This document shows positions 63,872 through 64,000 of a DNA stretch of 64,000 nucleotides, one piece after another. The stretch covers positions 4,344,736 to 4,408,735 of the forward strand of contig JANUWF010003375.1 of the NCBI GenBank assembly GCA_026120185.1, read 5' to 3'. Source of the DNA: Voacanga thouarsii. Lineage: Eukaryota > Streptophyta > Magnoliopsida > Gentianales > Apocynaceae. The notes beneath the pieces are model-generated. The model did no database searches and was not told where the DNA came from. It worked only from the letters and a program-made list of their open reading frames with translations. The stretch's first letter is position 1. Every line of letters starts with the position of its first letter. Made by a program: the position numbers and the translations under genes.

Positions 63872-63996
63872 AAAAATCCTCATATTAGTCTGTTTCAAGC
63901 TTTAATAACATAACCAGTAGTGCCCAAATATGAACTTAAGAAGAAACTGATTTCAAGCAGAACCCAAAAATCCTCATATTAATTTGGTTTCAAGCC
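63872..63996. repeat. Direct repeats, possibly CACTA subterminal
   Basis: Two copies of a roughly 29-bp unit (AAAAATCCTCATATTA, then GTTTCAAGC) at 63872-63900 and 63966-63996, with partial copies between. They follow the transposase gene, where CACTA elements carry subterminal repeats. The element end (CACTA) is not in the window. Confidence 0.55.
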
Positions 63997-64000
63997 TATG

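Overview
The window looks like plant nuclear DNA, probably a flowering plant and more likely a eudicot. It is AT-rich, rich in microsatellites and packed with decayed retrotransposons. I see no intact host gene, rRNA, tRNA or organelle insert. Nearly every base that can be assigned belongs to Ty3/gypsy or Ty1/copia LTR retrotransposons or to a CACTA DNA transposon, inserted into one another. This is typical of gene-poor, pericentromere-like repeat DNA. No coding frame is intact: the longest open frame is 200 codons, in a broken gag-pol.

Layout, left to right. 1-1572: end of a long gypsy LTR, inserted in a plus-strand Athila-type element (pol remnant 1573-3755, 3' noncoding to 5104, 3' LTR 5105-5311 plus 12313-12776). 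That Athila LTR is split by an old gypsy LTR (5312-6073 plus 9617-12312), which is itself split by a clean 3.54-kb solo LTR of the same family (6074-9616, target duplication ACAAG). 12777-23311: a second, minus-strand Athila element stripped to 3' noncoding DNA, a tRNA-Asp-type primer site and a 5' LTR. It carries a copia LTR with internal sequence on both sides (14386-16536) and a delimited 4.86-kb gypsy element (18013-22869, target duplication CCTTT).

23312-24949 is AT-rich and unassigned. 24950-36481 is the most complete and most unusual unit: a minus-strand element with about 3.9-kb LTRs, primer site, purine tract and only 2.0 kb of internal DNA, which encodes gag with two zinc knuckles and no pol (TR-GAG type). 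A solo copia LTR sits in one LTR, and the matching empty site is preserved in the other. 36482-50389: a gypsy LTR hosting a roughly 10-kb Ty1/copia element (37564-47962) and another clean solo copia LTR. 50390-59220: internal remnants and three more gypsy LTRs nested or abutting. 59221-60722: Athila tail and LTR, then a minus-strand TR-GAG-family LTR fragment, cut into a CACTA TNP2 transposase pseudogene (60723-63646) that still shows three short introns. The end of the window may hold CACTA subterminal repeats.

The recurring feature most worth follow-up lies inside the long gypsy LTRs. Copies in both orientations share an ordered module: a 5' splice-site-like AAG|GT, a block around GACTCACTGAG, a pyrimidine tract with AG, and a short terminal hairpin whose stem covaries. 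Several plus-strand copies also carry a perfect 12-bp palindrome. The module could be a conserved leader intron plus an RNA structure inside the LTR.
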